NCBI GenBank assembly: GCA_025935735.1
Contig: JAICUS010000082.1
Span: forward strand, 1-14,717
DNA: 14,717 bases
Direction: 5' to 3'
Source: Solirubrobacteraceae bacterium
GTDB taxonomy: Bacteria > Actinomycetota > Thermoleophilia > Solirubrobacterales > Solirubrobacteraceae
A model generated the notes under the pieces. It had not been told where the DNA came from, did no database searches, and saw only the letters and a list, made by a program, of their open reading frames with translations. Shown here one piece after another: positions 1 to 6,709 of this stretch; the first letter of the stretch is position 1, and each line of letters begins with the position of its first letter. A program made the position numbers and the translations under genes.

Positions 1-312
1 GAGCATCAGGAACGTCTCGTCCAGGCCGTCGATGGAGGCCAGCGGGCCCGCCGTGCCGCGGGGCGTGCGCTCCTCGTGGTAGGCGATCCGCACGCCGTGG
101 TCGGAGCCGTCGCCGAACACCGCGGCGATCAGGTGCGCCAGGTGGCCGACGGCGATCGTCAGGTCGTCGAAGCCGGTGCGGTGCAGCTGGCGCACCACGA
201 CGTCGAGGATCGCCCGGTCGCCCACCGGCAGCAGCGGCTTGGGCAGCACCGTGGTGTAGGGGGCGAGGCGCGACCCGCGCCCGCCGGCCAGGATGACCGC
301 GCGCCGGCTCAC
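1..312 (-). CDS. Sugar-1-phosphate nucleotidyltransferase, N-terminal part (cut by window edge)
   Basis: The first 104 codons of a nucleotidyltransferase that activates a sugar-1-phosphate to an NDP-sugar in the cytoplasm. The N-terminus shows the family signature: AVILAGGRGSRLAPYT, then LPKPLLPVGDRAIL, covering the nucleotide-binding G-G-x-G-x-R loop and the P-K-P-L motif. This is followed by VVVRQLHRTGFDDLTIAVGH and, at the edge, RGTAGPLASI, which matches the glucose-1-phosphate or mannose-1-phosphate nucleotidyltransferase fold. The GTG start at 312-310 overlaps the TGA of the upstream GT4 gene in a GTGA arrangement, so the two are probably translationally coupled. The sugar and nucleotide cannot be told from this half. 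The reading frame stays open to base 1. Confidence 0.9.
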   Translation of the reverse strand, partial: MSRRAVILAGGRGSRLAPYTTVLPKPLLPVGDRAILDVVVRQLHRTGFDDLTIAVGHLAHLIAAVFGDGSDHGVRIAYHEERTPRGTAGPLASIDGLDETFLML

Positions 313-1376
313 AGCAGGGCGCGGTAGGCGTCGGCGAGGCGGTCCATGTGCACGGCGGCATCATGATGACGCTCGACCAGCGCGCGCGCCCGCACGGCGA
401 TCTCGCCGGGGTCGTCGAGCAGCCGCCGGATCGCGCCGGCCACCGCGCCGCGCTCGATCGGCACGATCAGCGCCTCGCGCCCGTCGCCGATCTGCTCGTG
501 CACCCACGGCAGGTCCGACAGCACGCACGGCGCTCCGCAGGCCATCGCCTCGAACACCGACCGGGGCGCGGAGTCCGAGGAGGCGATCGAGACGCACACG
601 TCGGCGACACGGTAGTAGGCGGCCATCCGCTCGTACTCGACGTGGCCGACCACGTGCACGCGGTCGGGGAACGGCAGCTCGCCCAGCGCCTCGCGCACGA
701 CGCCCATGTGCTTGAGCACCAGCTGGGCGTCCGGGCGCTCGGCCGCCACCTCCGCCCACGCGTCGACGATCGTCCGCGGGTTGTAGACCGGCATCAGCGA
801 GCGCGGGCTGAGCACGACCGGGCCGTCGGAGAGCCCGAGCTCGGCCCGCAGCGCCGCGCGCTCGGCGGCGTCCGCCGGCCGGAACGTGTCCAGGTCCACG
901 CCCCAGTTGACCAGCACGCTGCGGTGGGCGCCGAGCTCGCCCAGGCGCTCCAGCAGCGCCTGCGAGTCGGCCATGGCCAGCGTCGCCCGCCGCAGCGCGA
1001 CGCGGTTGGCCAGCGTCTGCGCGCGCCGCGCCCGGAAGACGTCGGAGCCCCAGGCCATGGCCACCAGCGGGCGCGCGCCGGCCACGGCGGCGAAGAACGC
1101 GAAGCCGGGCAGCCAGTGGCCGTGGACGATGTCGGGCCGCAGCTCGCGCAGCAGCCGCCGCACCCAGCGCACGTGCGCCGCGGCGCCGCCGGGCGTCCCG
1201 CGGCGGCTCGGCGGCGCCTGGCGCACGGCGATCCCCGCCGCCGGCAGCGCCGACGGCGGCAGCTCGGCGATCGCGTCGCCCCCCACCACCACCTCGAAGC
1301 CGCGCTCGCCCATCGCGAGCGCGAGGTGCTCGACGTGGGGGTGGTTCACCGCGCCGAGCATCAACAGCCGCGCCAT
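309..1376 (-). CDS. GT4-family glycosyltransferase
   Basis: A 355-residue retaining GT-B glycosyltransferase that would add a sugar from an NDP donor to the lipid-linked repeat unit at the inner face of the membrane. The N-terminal half begins MARLLMLGAVNHPHVEHLAL and carries DIVHGHWLPGFAFF; the C-terminal donor domain shows SPRSLMPVYNPRTIVDAW, VHVVGHVEYERMAAYY and SVFEAMACGAPCVLSDLP. In most GT4 enzymes the donor motif is E-x7-E; here the first acidic position is Asp (about D268, with E276). I chose ATG 1376 because it gives the usual family N-terminus; an in-frame TTG at 1388 would add four residues. It is the first gene of a minus-strand pair with the nucleotidyltransferase (4-bp overlap) and diverges from the GT2 gene. 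Acceptor and sugar are unknown. Confidence 0.9.
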   Translation of the reverse strand: MARLLMLGAVNHPHVEHLALAMGERGFEVVVGGDAIAELPPSALPAAGIAVRQAPPSRRGTPGGAAAHVRWVRRLLRELRPDIVHGHWLPGFAFFAAVAGARPLVAMAWGSDVFRARRAQTLANRVALRRATLAMADSQALLERLGELGAHRSVLVNWGVDLDTFRPADAAERAALRAELGLSDGPVVLSPRSLMPVYNPRTIVDAWAEVAAERPDAQLVLKHMGVVREALGELPFPDRVHVVGHVEYERMAAYYRVADVCVSIASSDSAPRSVFEAMACGAPCVLSDLPWVHEQIGDGREALIVPIERGAVAGAIRRLLDDPGEIAVRARALVERHHDAAVHMDRLADAYRALL

Positions 1377-1385
1377 TCGCCGCCA

Positions 1386-1393
1386 CAATATTG
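1386..1393. promoter_or_regulatory. Palindromic AT-rich core between divergent glycosyltransferase genes (possible shared -10)
   Basis: CAATATTG is a perfect 8-bp palindrome and the only AT-rich stretch in the ~20 bp between the GT4 start (1376, minus) and the GT2 start (1397, plus). Read on either strand it gives CAATAT or AATATT, both partial -10 matches with A at position 2 and T at position 6. The minus-strand start site would fall about 4 nt before ATG 1376, and the plus-strand one at or next to GTG 1397. It also contains a TTG codon on each strand, so start assignments are ambiguous. No -35 box is evident. Confidence 0.4.
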
Positions 1394-1396
1394 GGC

Positions 1397-2260
1397 GTGC
1401 CCCGCGTCGCCGTGCTCATCCCCTGCCACGGTGAGGGCCCGCTGGTCGCCGAAGCCGTGCATTCCGTGCGCGAGGCCGAGCCCGTGGAGGTCGTCGTGGT
1501 GGACGACGCGTCAGCGGACGTTGACACGCACACGGCGCTGGACGAGCTGGAGCGCGAGGGCGTGCGGGTGATCCGGCTGGCGGCCAACCGAGGGGTGGGC
1601 GAGGCCCGCACCGCGGCCTTCGAGGCCACGACCGCGCCGTTCGTCTATCCGCTGGACGCCGACGACCTGGCGATCGACGGCGTGCTCGGCCGGATGGCCG
1701 ACCGGTTGGAGGCCGAGCCGGATGCCGTGGCCTGCGTGGGCGACATCCTCGAGTTCGGCGACCACGAGCTGCTGCGCCGCATCCCGGCCCGGCTCGACCC
1801 CTATCGGGTGGCGCTGACCAACGACTACCCGATCACCGCGCTCTACCGGCGCGACGCGGTGGCCGCGGTCGGCGCCTGGCGGCCGTTCTACGAGCGCCAG
1901 GGCTACGAGGACTGGCACGTGTGGATGGGGCTGGCCGAGCGGGGCGGCCGGATCGTCCACCTGGGCGCGCCCGGCTACCGGCGGCGCCTGCACGGGCAGC
2001 GGCTCAACCAGCTCGCCCGCACGCGCCACGCCGAGCGCTACGCCGCCCTGCGCCGCGCCCACCCGGGGCTGTTCGAGCGCCTGGCCGAGCACCGGCGCGC
2101 CTCGGACCTGTCGGCGGCCCGCAAGCTGCTCTATCCGCTCGTGTACGGCGCGCGGGCGCAGGTGCCGTTCGAGTCCGTGCTCAAGCCGTGGTTCGACCGG
2201 CTCGGGATCTGGACCCGGGCAGCGCGCCGAGATACACCCGGGCGTCGTCGCGGCGGGTGA
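1397..2260 (+). CDS. GT2-family glycosyltransferase
   Basis: A 287-residue GT-A (family 2) glycosyltransferase. The N-terminus PRVAVLIPCHGEGPLVAEAV leads to VVVVDDASADVD (D36-D37), then AANRGVGEARTAA and the metal-binding FVYPLDADDL (D87-x-D89). GYEDWHVWMGLAERG (E171-D172) holds the likely catalytic-base region, as in other GT2 enzymes. It probably adds one sugar to the repeat unit on the cytoplasmic side. GTG 1397 gives a standard N-terminus; TTG 1391 is two codons upstream in frame. The gene diverges from the GT4 gene and its last 80 bp overlap the convergent flippase gene, where the C-terminal tail is Arg-rich and probably unconserved. No transmembrane anchor is seen. Confidence 0.9.
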   Translation: MPRVAVLIPCHGEGPLVAEAVHSVREAEPVEVVVVDDASADVDTHTALDELEREGVRVIRLAANRGVGEARTAAFEATTAPFVYPLDADDLAIDGVLGRMADRLEAEPDAVACVGDILEFGDHELLRRIPARLDPYRVALTNDYPITALYRRDAVAAVGAWRPFYERQGYEDWHVWMGLAERGGRIVHLGAPGYRRRLHGQRLNQLARTRHAERYAALRRAHPGLFERLAEHRRASDLSAARKLLYPLVYGARAQVPFESVLKPWFDRLGIWTRAARRDTPGRRRGG

Positions 2261-3620
2261 GCCACTCGACCGCGGCGAGCACGGCGGGATAGGCGAGCGC
2301 GCACAGCGCGGCCTCCACCGGCCAGGGCGCGGGCAGGCCGAGCACGATCGCCACCATGGCCGCGCCGGCCAGCCCCGGCCCGGTGAACGCACCGAGAAGG
2401 TCGGCCGGCCCGAGGACGGCGTGGGCCTGCCAGAGCCCCAGCGCGGCCAGCAGCGCGCTGGCCAGCAGCGCGTTGAACGCCGCGCCGTCGGCGCCGTAAC
2501 GGGGAATGAGAACGAGATTGAGAACGATGTCGAGAACGATCACAGGAACAATCACGATCGCGTAGGTCAGCGGGCGGTCGCGGGCGATCAGCGAGACGGA
2601 GGAGAACGCGTTGAGCCCGTAGAGCAGCGTGATCATCCCCAGCAGCTGCAGCGGCAGCACCGAGCGGTCGAAGGCGTGGCCGTAGAGGATCGTCACGATC
2701 GGCCGGGCGAACAGGACGAACACCAGCCCGAGCGGCAGCAGCACCGCGGTCACCGCCTTCAGCCCGAGCCGGTAGCCGCGGGCGGCCGCGGTGGCCCGGG
2801 CCAGCCAGGGCAGCACGGCCATGGCCATCGCGCCGGCGATGAACTGCGTCGCCTCCACCAGCCGGTAGGCCACGCCGAAGATGCCCACGGCCGCCGTGTC
2901 GGCCAGGAAGGACAGCATCGTCACGTCGATGCGCAGCAGCAGGATCATCAGCAGGCTGATCAGGCCGATCGGGACGCCGGCGCGCATCAGCGGCAGCCAG
3001 CGCGAGGCGGCCAGCGAGGCCCGCCGCACGCCGAGGCGCCGCAGCAGTCCTTCCGCCACCAGCACCGACAGCAGCGCGCCGCCGGCATAGACCGCCGCCG
3101 CGGCCACGACGCCGCCGCCCTCCAGCAGCACCGCGATGCCCACCGCCGCCGTGACCAGCCGCTGGACGATCAGCGTCGCCGACACCAACTCGAGCCGCTC
3201 GTGGCCCTGGAAGACCGCGTGCCAGCTCTTGACGATGACCTCGCACAGGCTGCCCACGCCGACGACGTAGACCGCCGCGCGGCCCTCGGCGGTGTAGTCG
3301 CCGAGGTTGACGATCAGCGCGGCGACCCCGAGCATCAGCGCGCCGCCCAGCACCTTGATCGCCGCCGCGTCAGCCAGCAGCCCCCCGGCGCGCGTGCGGT
3401 CGCGCGCCACCTCGCGGGCGATCAGGTTGTCGGTGCCGAAGCCGGCCACGAACGCCAGCGCGCCGGTGAGCGCGAGCGCGAACTGGAACTCGCCGAAACC
3501 GTGCGTGCCCAGCTGCCGGGCCATCGTGACGAAGAAGGCCAGCGAGCCGAGCTTGGCCACCACCTCGCCGGCCATCCGCACGGCGGCGTTGCGGGCCACC
3601 CGCCGCGGCGCCGACTCCAT
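2181..3620 (-). CDS. Wzx-type oligosaccharide flippase
   Basis: A 479-residue polytopic membrane protein of the MATE-like/Wzx superfamily that would flip the undecaprenyl-linked repeat unit across the membrane. The start resembles other Wzx proteins: RRVARNAAVRMAGEVVAKLG, then FVTMARQLGTHGFGEFQFAL and GTDNLIAREVARDR. Roughly 12-14 hydrophobic segments follow, with LLGMITLLYGLNAFSSVSLI and LVLIPRYGADGAAFNAL in the second half as is usual. The ATG at 3620 fits the family; a clear Shine-Dalgarno is not seen at normal distance. The 3' end overlaps the GT2 gene by 80 bp, tail to tail. The helix just before IPRYGADG is encoded by a 12-bp tandem repeat of unusually low G+C (see the repeat at 2508-2555). 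Confidence 0.92.
   Translation of the reverse strand: MESAPRRVARNAAVRMAGEVVAKLGSLAFFVTMARQLGTHGFGEFQFALALTGALAFVAGFGTDNLIAREVARDRTRAGGLLADAAAIKVLGGALMLGVAALIVNLGDYTAEGRAAVYVVGVGSLCEVIVKSWHAVFQGHERLELVSATLIVQRLVTAAVGIAVLLEGGGVVAAAAVYAGGALLSVLVAEGLLRRLGVRRASLAASRWLPLMRAGVPIGLISLLMILLLRIDVTMLSFLADTAAVGIFGVAYRLVEATQFIAGAMAMAVLPWLARATAAARGYRLGLKAVTAVLLPLGLVFVLFARPIVTILYGHAFDRSVLPLQLLGMITLLYGLNAFSSVSLIARDRPLTYAIVIVPVIVLDIVLNLVLIPRYGADGAAFNALLASALLAALGLWQAHAVLGPADLLGAFTGPGLAGAAMVAIVLGLPAPWPVEAALCALAYPAVLAAVEWLTRRDDARVYLGALPGSRSRAGRTTA
2508..2555. repeat. 12-bp tandem repeat inside the flippase gene
   Basis: Plus-strand units at 2508-2519, 2520-2531 and 2532-2543 each begin GAGAACGA and recur exactly every 12 bp; a diverged fourth unit runs 2544-2555 (AGGAACAATCAC). 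Read on the minus strand as codons they give a four-residue period, VIVP-VIVL-DIVL-NLVL, which forms one transmembrane helix. Local G+C is near 50%, far below the flanks, and the codons ATT, GTT, CCT and AAT used here are rare elsewhere in the window. Confidence 0.85.
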
Positions 3621-3628
3621 CAGGCGCC

Positions 3629-3634
3629 TACCCT
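3629..3634 (+). promoter_or_regulatory. -10 element for a leaderless start at 3641
   Basis: TACCCT fits the T-A-N3-T pattern of actinobacterial -10 boxes. A start site 7 nt after its last base is exactly the G of GTG 3641, so the membrane polymerase/ligase mRNA would be leaderless. No Shine-Dalgarno precedes the GTG, which agrees. No -35 box is evident; it would lie inside the divergent flippase gene. Confidence 0.45.
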
Positions 3635-3640
3635 CTGGGT

Positions 3641-5011
3641 GTGCCGACGATCGCGCTGCGCCCGGTCGCCCGGCCCGGCTCCGGGCGGCTGCGGCGCGCC
3701 GCCGCGTATGCGACGGCGCTCGGCCTGGCGGCGCTGCTCGGGATCGCCATCGCCTACGGGCTGCGCACGAACGAGATCCCGGGCGTGCTGGTGGCCGCGG
3801 GCGGGCTCGCGCTGCTCGGCATGCTCGCGCTCACGGTCGCGCGCTACGAGTGGGCGGTCGCGCTGGCCTTCCTGGTCTTCGCGGTGGTGCGCGTGGAGCC
3901 GGCGCCGTCGGACGCGGCGTTCGCCGTGATCATCTGCGTGGCGATCGTCACCGGCCGGATGAGCCTGCGCACCACGCCGCTGGGGCCGGGGCTCGGCGTG
4001 GCGGCGTTCATCGCGCTGAACCTCGTCTCGTCCTTCGCCGCCCTCGACCCGGCGCGCGCGGCGAAGTTCATGTCGATCACGATCTACCTGCTCGTCTTCG
4101 CGCTGTGGGTGCCGAGCTGGGTGACCGGGCCCGACAAGGCGCGGCGGCTGCTGCGCATCTACGTCGGCACCGCCGTGGTGTCGGCGCTGCTCGGCTCGCT
4201 CGCGCTGTTCGCCCCGCTGCCCGGCCACGACATCCTCACCTACTACACCGGCACGCGCGCCCGGGCGTTCTTCAAGGACCCGAACGTGTTCGGCCCGTTC
4301 CTCGTGCCGGCCGCGCTGCTGCTCATCCAGGAGACGCTCGAGCCGCGGCTGCTGCGCTCCTCGCGGCTGGTCAAGCTGCTCATGCTCGGCGCGCTCACCT
4401 GCGGGATCCTGTTCTCCTATTCGCGCGCGGCCTGGCTGAACCTCGTGTTCGGCGCGCTGATCATGGGCGGCGTGCTCGCGCTGCGGCGCGGCGGCGCCGG
4501 GCGGGCGCTCCTCTTCCTCGGCCTGACCGTGCTCTCGGCGGCGGTCGTGGTGGCGAGCATCCAGGTGACCGGGCAGCTGAGCTTCCTCAAGGAGCGCGCG
4601 CACTACCAGACCTACGACAACCAGCGCTTCGGCGCCCAGTCGGGCGGCATCGGCATCGGCGAGCGCCACCCGCTCGGCGTCGGGCCGGGCCAGTTCGAGC
4701 TGGTCGAGCCGATCTCCGCCCACAGCACCTACGTGCGCGCGCTGGCCGAGGAGGGCGTGCTCGGCTTCATCGTGCTCGTCGCGCTGCTCTACGGGACGCT
4801 GCTGCTGGCGCTGCGCAACGCGGTCCGCGGCTGGGACACGCATGGCCTCGGCTCGACCGCGCTGCTGGCCGCCTGGTGCGGGATCCTGGCCAACAGCGTC
4901 TTCGTCGACACGCTCCACTGGCGGCACCTGTGGCTGGTGGCGGGGCTGATCTGGGCGGCGAAAGCCCGTCAGACGTCCTCGAGCGCCGGCACCGCGCGGC
5001 TGCTGAGGTAG
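3641..5011 (+). CDS. O-antigen ligase/polymerase (Wzy/WaaL) family membrane protein
   Basis: A 456-residue integral membrane protein with about 10-12 hydrophobic segments. It carries the Wzy_C-type signature: a long non-cytoplasmic loop after FLKERAHYQTYDNQR, then GIGERHPLGVGPGQFEL and SAHSTYVRALAEEGVLGF (roughly residues 360-377), followed by more helices. Such proteins join undecaprenyl-linked units into polymer (Wzy) or ligate polymer to an acceptor (WaaL) at the outer face of the membrane; sequence alone does not separate the two. It starts at GTG 3641, probably leaderless, 20 bp from the divergent flippase start. Its last 43 bp overlap the convergent chain-length/kinase gene. A second member of the family lies at 12505-14520. 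Confidence 0.88.
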   Translation: MPTIALRPVARPGSGRLRRAAAYATALGLAALLGIAIAYGLRTNEIPGVLVAAGGLALLGMLALTVARYEWAVALAFLVFAVVRVEPAPSDAAFAVIICVAIVTGRMSLRTTPLGPGLGVAAFIALNLVSSFAALDPARAAKFMSITIYLLVFALWVPSWVTGPDKARRLLRIYVGTAVVSALLGSLALFAPLPGHDILTYYTGTRARAFFKDPNVFGPFLVPAALLLIQETLEPRLLRSSRLVKLLMLGALTCGILFSYSRAAWLNLVFGALIMGGVLALRRGGAGRALLFLGLTVLSAAVVVASIQVTGQLSFLKERAHYQTYDNQRFGAQSGGIGIGERHPLGVGPGQFELVEPISAHSTYVRALAEEGVLGFIVLVALLYGTLLLALRNAVRGWDTHGLGSTALLAAWCGILANSVFVDTLHWRHLWLVAGLIWAAKARQTSSSAGTARLLR

Positions 5012-6546
5012 TACGGCGACGCCTCGCTGCGCGCGCCGATCACCACCATCCCGGCCGACGGGCGGTCGATGCGGTCGAGGATGTCGCGGGCGTCGACGAC
5101 GTTCTCCAGCGTGATGCGGTCCAGGCGGGCGACGTAGAGGATGCTCGTGGCGCGGCGGGCCAGCGCCTGCGTGTCGGCGATTCCGAGCAGCGGCGGGGCG
5201 TCGACGAGCACGTAGGTGTAGTCGAGGTCGGCGATCGCGTCGAAGACGACGTCGAGCGCGACGTCGGCCAGCAGCTCGGTCGGATCCTGCGGCTTGCGGC
5301 CGCTGGGCAGCACGTCGAGCACGCCGCGGCGCCGGCCGGGGGCGTGCTCGATGCGGTCGCCGACCAGCGAGCGGGCGGTCTCCGCCGAGCGGCCCGGCAG
5401 CTCCTGCAGCAGGTCGGCCAGGCCGGGGCCGAGCGGGACGCCGGCCAGGTCGTGCAGGGTCGGCCAGCGCATGTCGGCGGAGATCAGCAGCGTGCGGTGG
5501 CCGGCGTGGGCCAGCGCGCGCCCGAGCCGCAGCGTGACCGTGCTCTTGCCCTCGGCGTGCAGCGCGCTGGTGACGAGAACGACGTGCGGGCCGTCCGCCG
5601 GCGTGAGCGTGAAGCGCACCGACGTGGCGAGCGTCTGGTAGGTCTCGTACTCGATCCCGGTCAGCGCGCGCGAGCGGCGCCCGCGGCGGGTGGACACGTA
5701 GGGGACCGAGACGAGCACGGGCAGCTCGAGCAGGCGCGAGAGCTCGCGGCTGCCCGACACGCGCGGGACGAGCTGGTCGCGGCCGAGGGCGACGAGGACG
5801 CCGAGGAACAGGCCGAGCACGATGGCCAGCGCGGTGTTGCGCAGCGGCCGCGGCGTGTCCTGGGTCTCCGGCGGGTCGGCGCGCTGGGCGATGCCGAGGT
5901 CCGACCCGGCGGTGGCGATGCTCACCCGCAGCTGGGAGATCCGGTCGCGGATCGCCTGCTCCTGGTCGGCGGTCGTGGCGCCCTGGCCGGTGATGTTGGC
6001 CAGCTCGTCCTGCAGGTCGGCCAGCGCGTGCTCGTACTGGCGGCGCTCGATGTCGGCCTGCTCGGAGACGAACGTGTTGGCCACCGCGTTGGCGATCCGG
6101 GCCGACTGCTGCGCCGAGGCGTCCTTGGCGGTGACGTAGATGAGGTTCGCGTTGGGGTCGACGCTCGAGGACACCTTGTCGCGCAGGGTGTCCAGCGTCT
6201 CGCCTTCGAGCTTGCGCGCCGCGCCGTTGAGCACGTCGTCGGTGGTGACCAGCGAGTTGATCGTGTTCAGGTCGCGCGCGATCGTGTCCACGCTGTTGCT
6301 CGTGTCGAGCGTGGCGTTCGTGCGCTGGACGATGCTCGTGGTCGCCTTGTAGCGCTTCGGCAGCGACGTCGAGACGACGTAGGTGGCGACGGCCAGCACG
6401 ACGACGATGCCGGCGACCAGCGGCAGGCTGCGGCGCAGCGCGTCCAGGTGGCGGCGGACCTCGATCGGCTCCTCGGCCGCCGCCCGGCGCGGTGCCCGGC
6501 GCTCGAAGTCGCCGGTTTCGATGCGCTCGGTCATCTCCGCCGACAC
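4969..6546 (-). CDS. Wzz-type chain-length protein fused to a BY-kinase-like ATPase domain
   Basis: A 525-residue polysaccharide co-polymerase. Residues ~28-58 form the cytoplasmic lead-in and first helix (LPLVAGIVVVLAVATYVV), followed by the Wzz-type extracytoplasmic region from LPKRYKATTSIVQR through coiled-coil-like sequence near 160-215, and a second helix at about 236-254. The cytoplasmic C-terminus is a bacterial tyrosine-kinase-like domain: Walker A AEGKST (K334), Walker A' LLISADMRWP and Walker B YVLVDAPPLL (D449). In active BY-kinases Walker A' has D-x-D; the first Asp is Ser356 here, and the Tyr-rich tail is reduced to SPYYLSS. Activity may therefore be altered. The GTG at 6546 or ATG at 6534 could be the start. 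It should oppose the CpsB-type phosphatase at 10204-10941, controlling chain length and export. Confidence 0.9.
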   Translation of the reverse strand: MSAEMTERIETGDFERRAPRRAAAEEPIEVRRHLDALRRSLPLVAGIVVVLAVATYVVSTSLPKRYKATTSIVQRTNATLDTSNSVDTIARDLNTINSLVTTDDVLNGAARKLEGETLDTLRDKVSSSVDPNANLIYVTAKDASAQQSARIANAVANTFVSEQADIERRQYEHALADLQDELANITGQGATTADQEQAIRDRISQLRVSIATAGSDLGIAQRADPPETQDTPRPLRNTALAIVLGLFLGVLVALGRDQLVPRVSGSRELSRLLELPVLVSVPYVSTRRGRRSRALTGIEYETYQTLATSVRFTLTPADGPHVVLVTSALHAEGKSTVTLRLGRALAHAGHRTLLISADMRWPTLHDLAGVPLGPGLADLLQELPGRSAETARSLVGDRIEHAPGRRRGVLDVLPSGRKPQDPTELLADVALDVVFDAIADLDYTYVLVDAPPLLGIADTQALARRATSILYVARLDRITLENVVDARDILDRIDRPSAGMVVIGARSEASPYYLSSRAVPALEDV

Positions 6547-6601
6547 ACGGTATCGACTGCACTTGAGGCCGGGGCGCGGATTGCCGAATAGATGAGCAGA
6601 G

Positions 6602-6706
6602 GGGGCCGGCGAGCCGGCTCCGGAAACAAGGCAAACCCGCTGCGAAGCGGGGGCGCAAAGCCAGGGGTCTCGCCGGTCGCGAGACGGCCCAGCCGCCAGA
6701 GGAGCC
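6602..6706 (+). promoter_or_regulatory. c-di-GMP-I (GEMM-I) riboswitch with expression platform
   Basis: The conserved core is present: GGCAAACC at 6630-6637, a GNRA-capped hairpin (6636-6641 with 6646-6651, loop GCGA), then GCGCAAAGCCA at 6653-6663. A 7-bp hairpin (6667-6673 with 6679-6685) follows, then the GACGGC/CAGCC block. By manual alignment to the Vibrio Vc2 aptamer the ligand-contact positions 20, 47 and 92 are G6630, A6657 and about C6694, as in c-di-GMP binders. The 3' half lacks the usual GGUUnCCG, so this is a divergent member. The base stem pairs 6616-6621 with 6701-6706, burying the ribosome site at 6698-6704. An upstream hairpin, 6602-6609 with 6614-6621, uses the same left strand, so the two are mutually exclusive. 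This predicts that ligand turns translation off. No convincing promoter is seen in 6547-6601, only a weak TTGAGG (6563) and GAATAG (6586). Confidence 0.85.
6698..6704 (+). promoter_or_regulatory. Ribosome binding site of the secreted hydrolase, inside the riboswitch base stem
   Basis: AGAGGAG lies 5 nt before ATG 6710 and is the clearest Shine-Dalgarno in the window. Its GGAG (6701-6704) is part of the right strand of the predicted aptamer base stem, so access to it should depend on the riboswitch fold. Confidence 0.8.
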
Positions 6707-6709
6707 CGA

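Noticed and set aside
3307..6591. A 1094-codon plus-strand open frame
   Set aside because: Low-complexity composition and overlap with the flippase, polymerase and chain-length genes, whose own frames carry clear family motifs.
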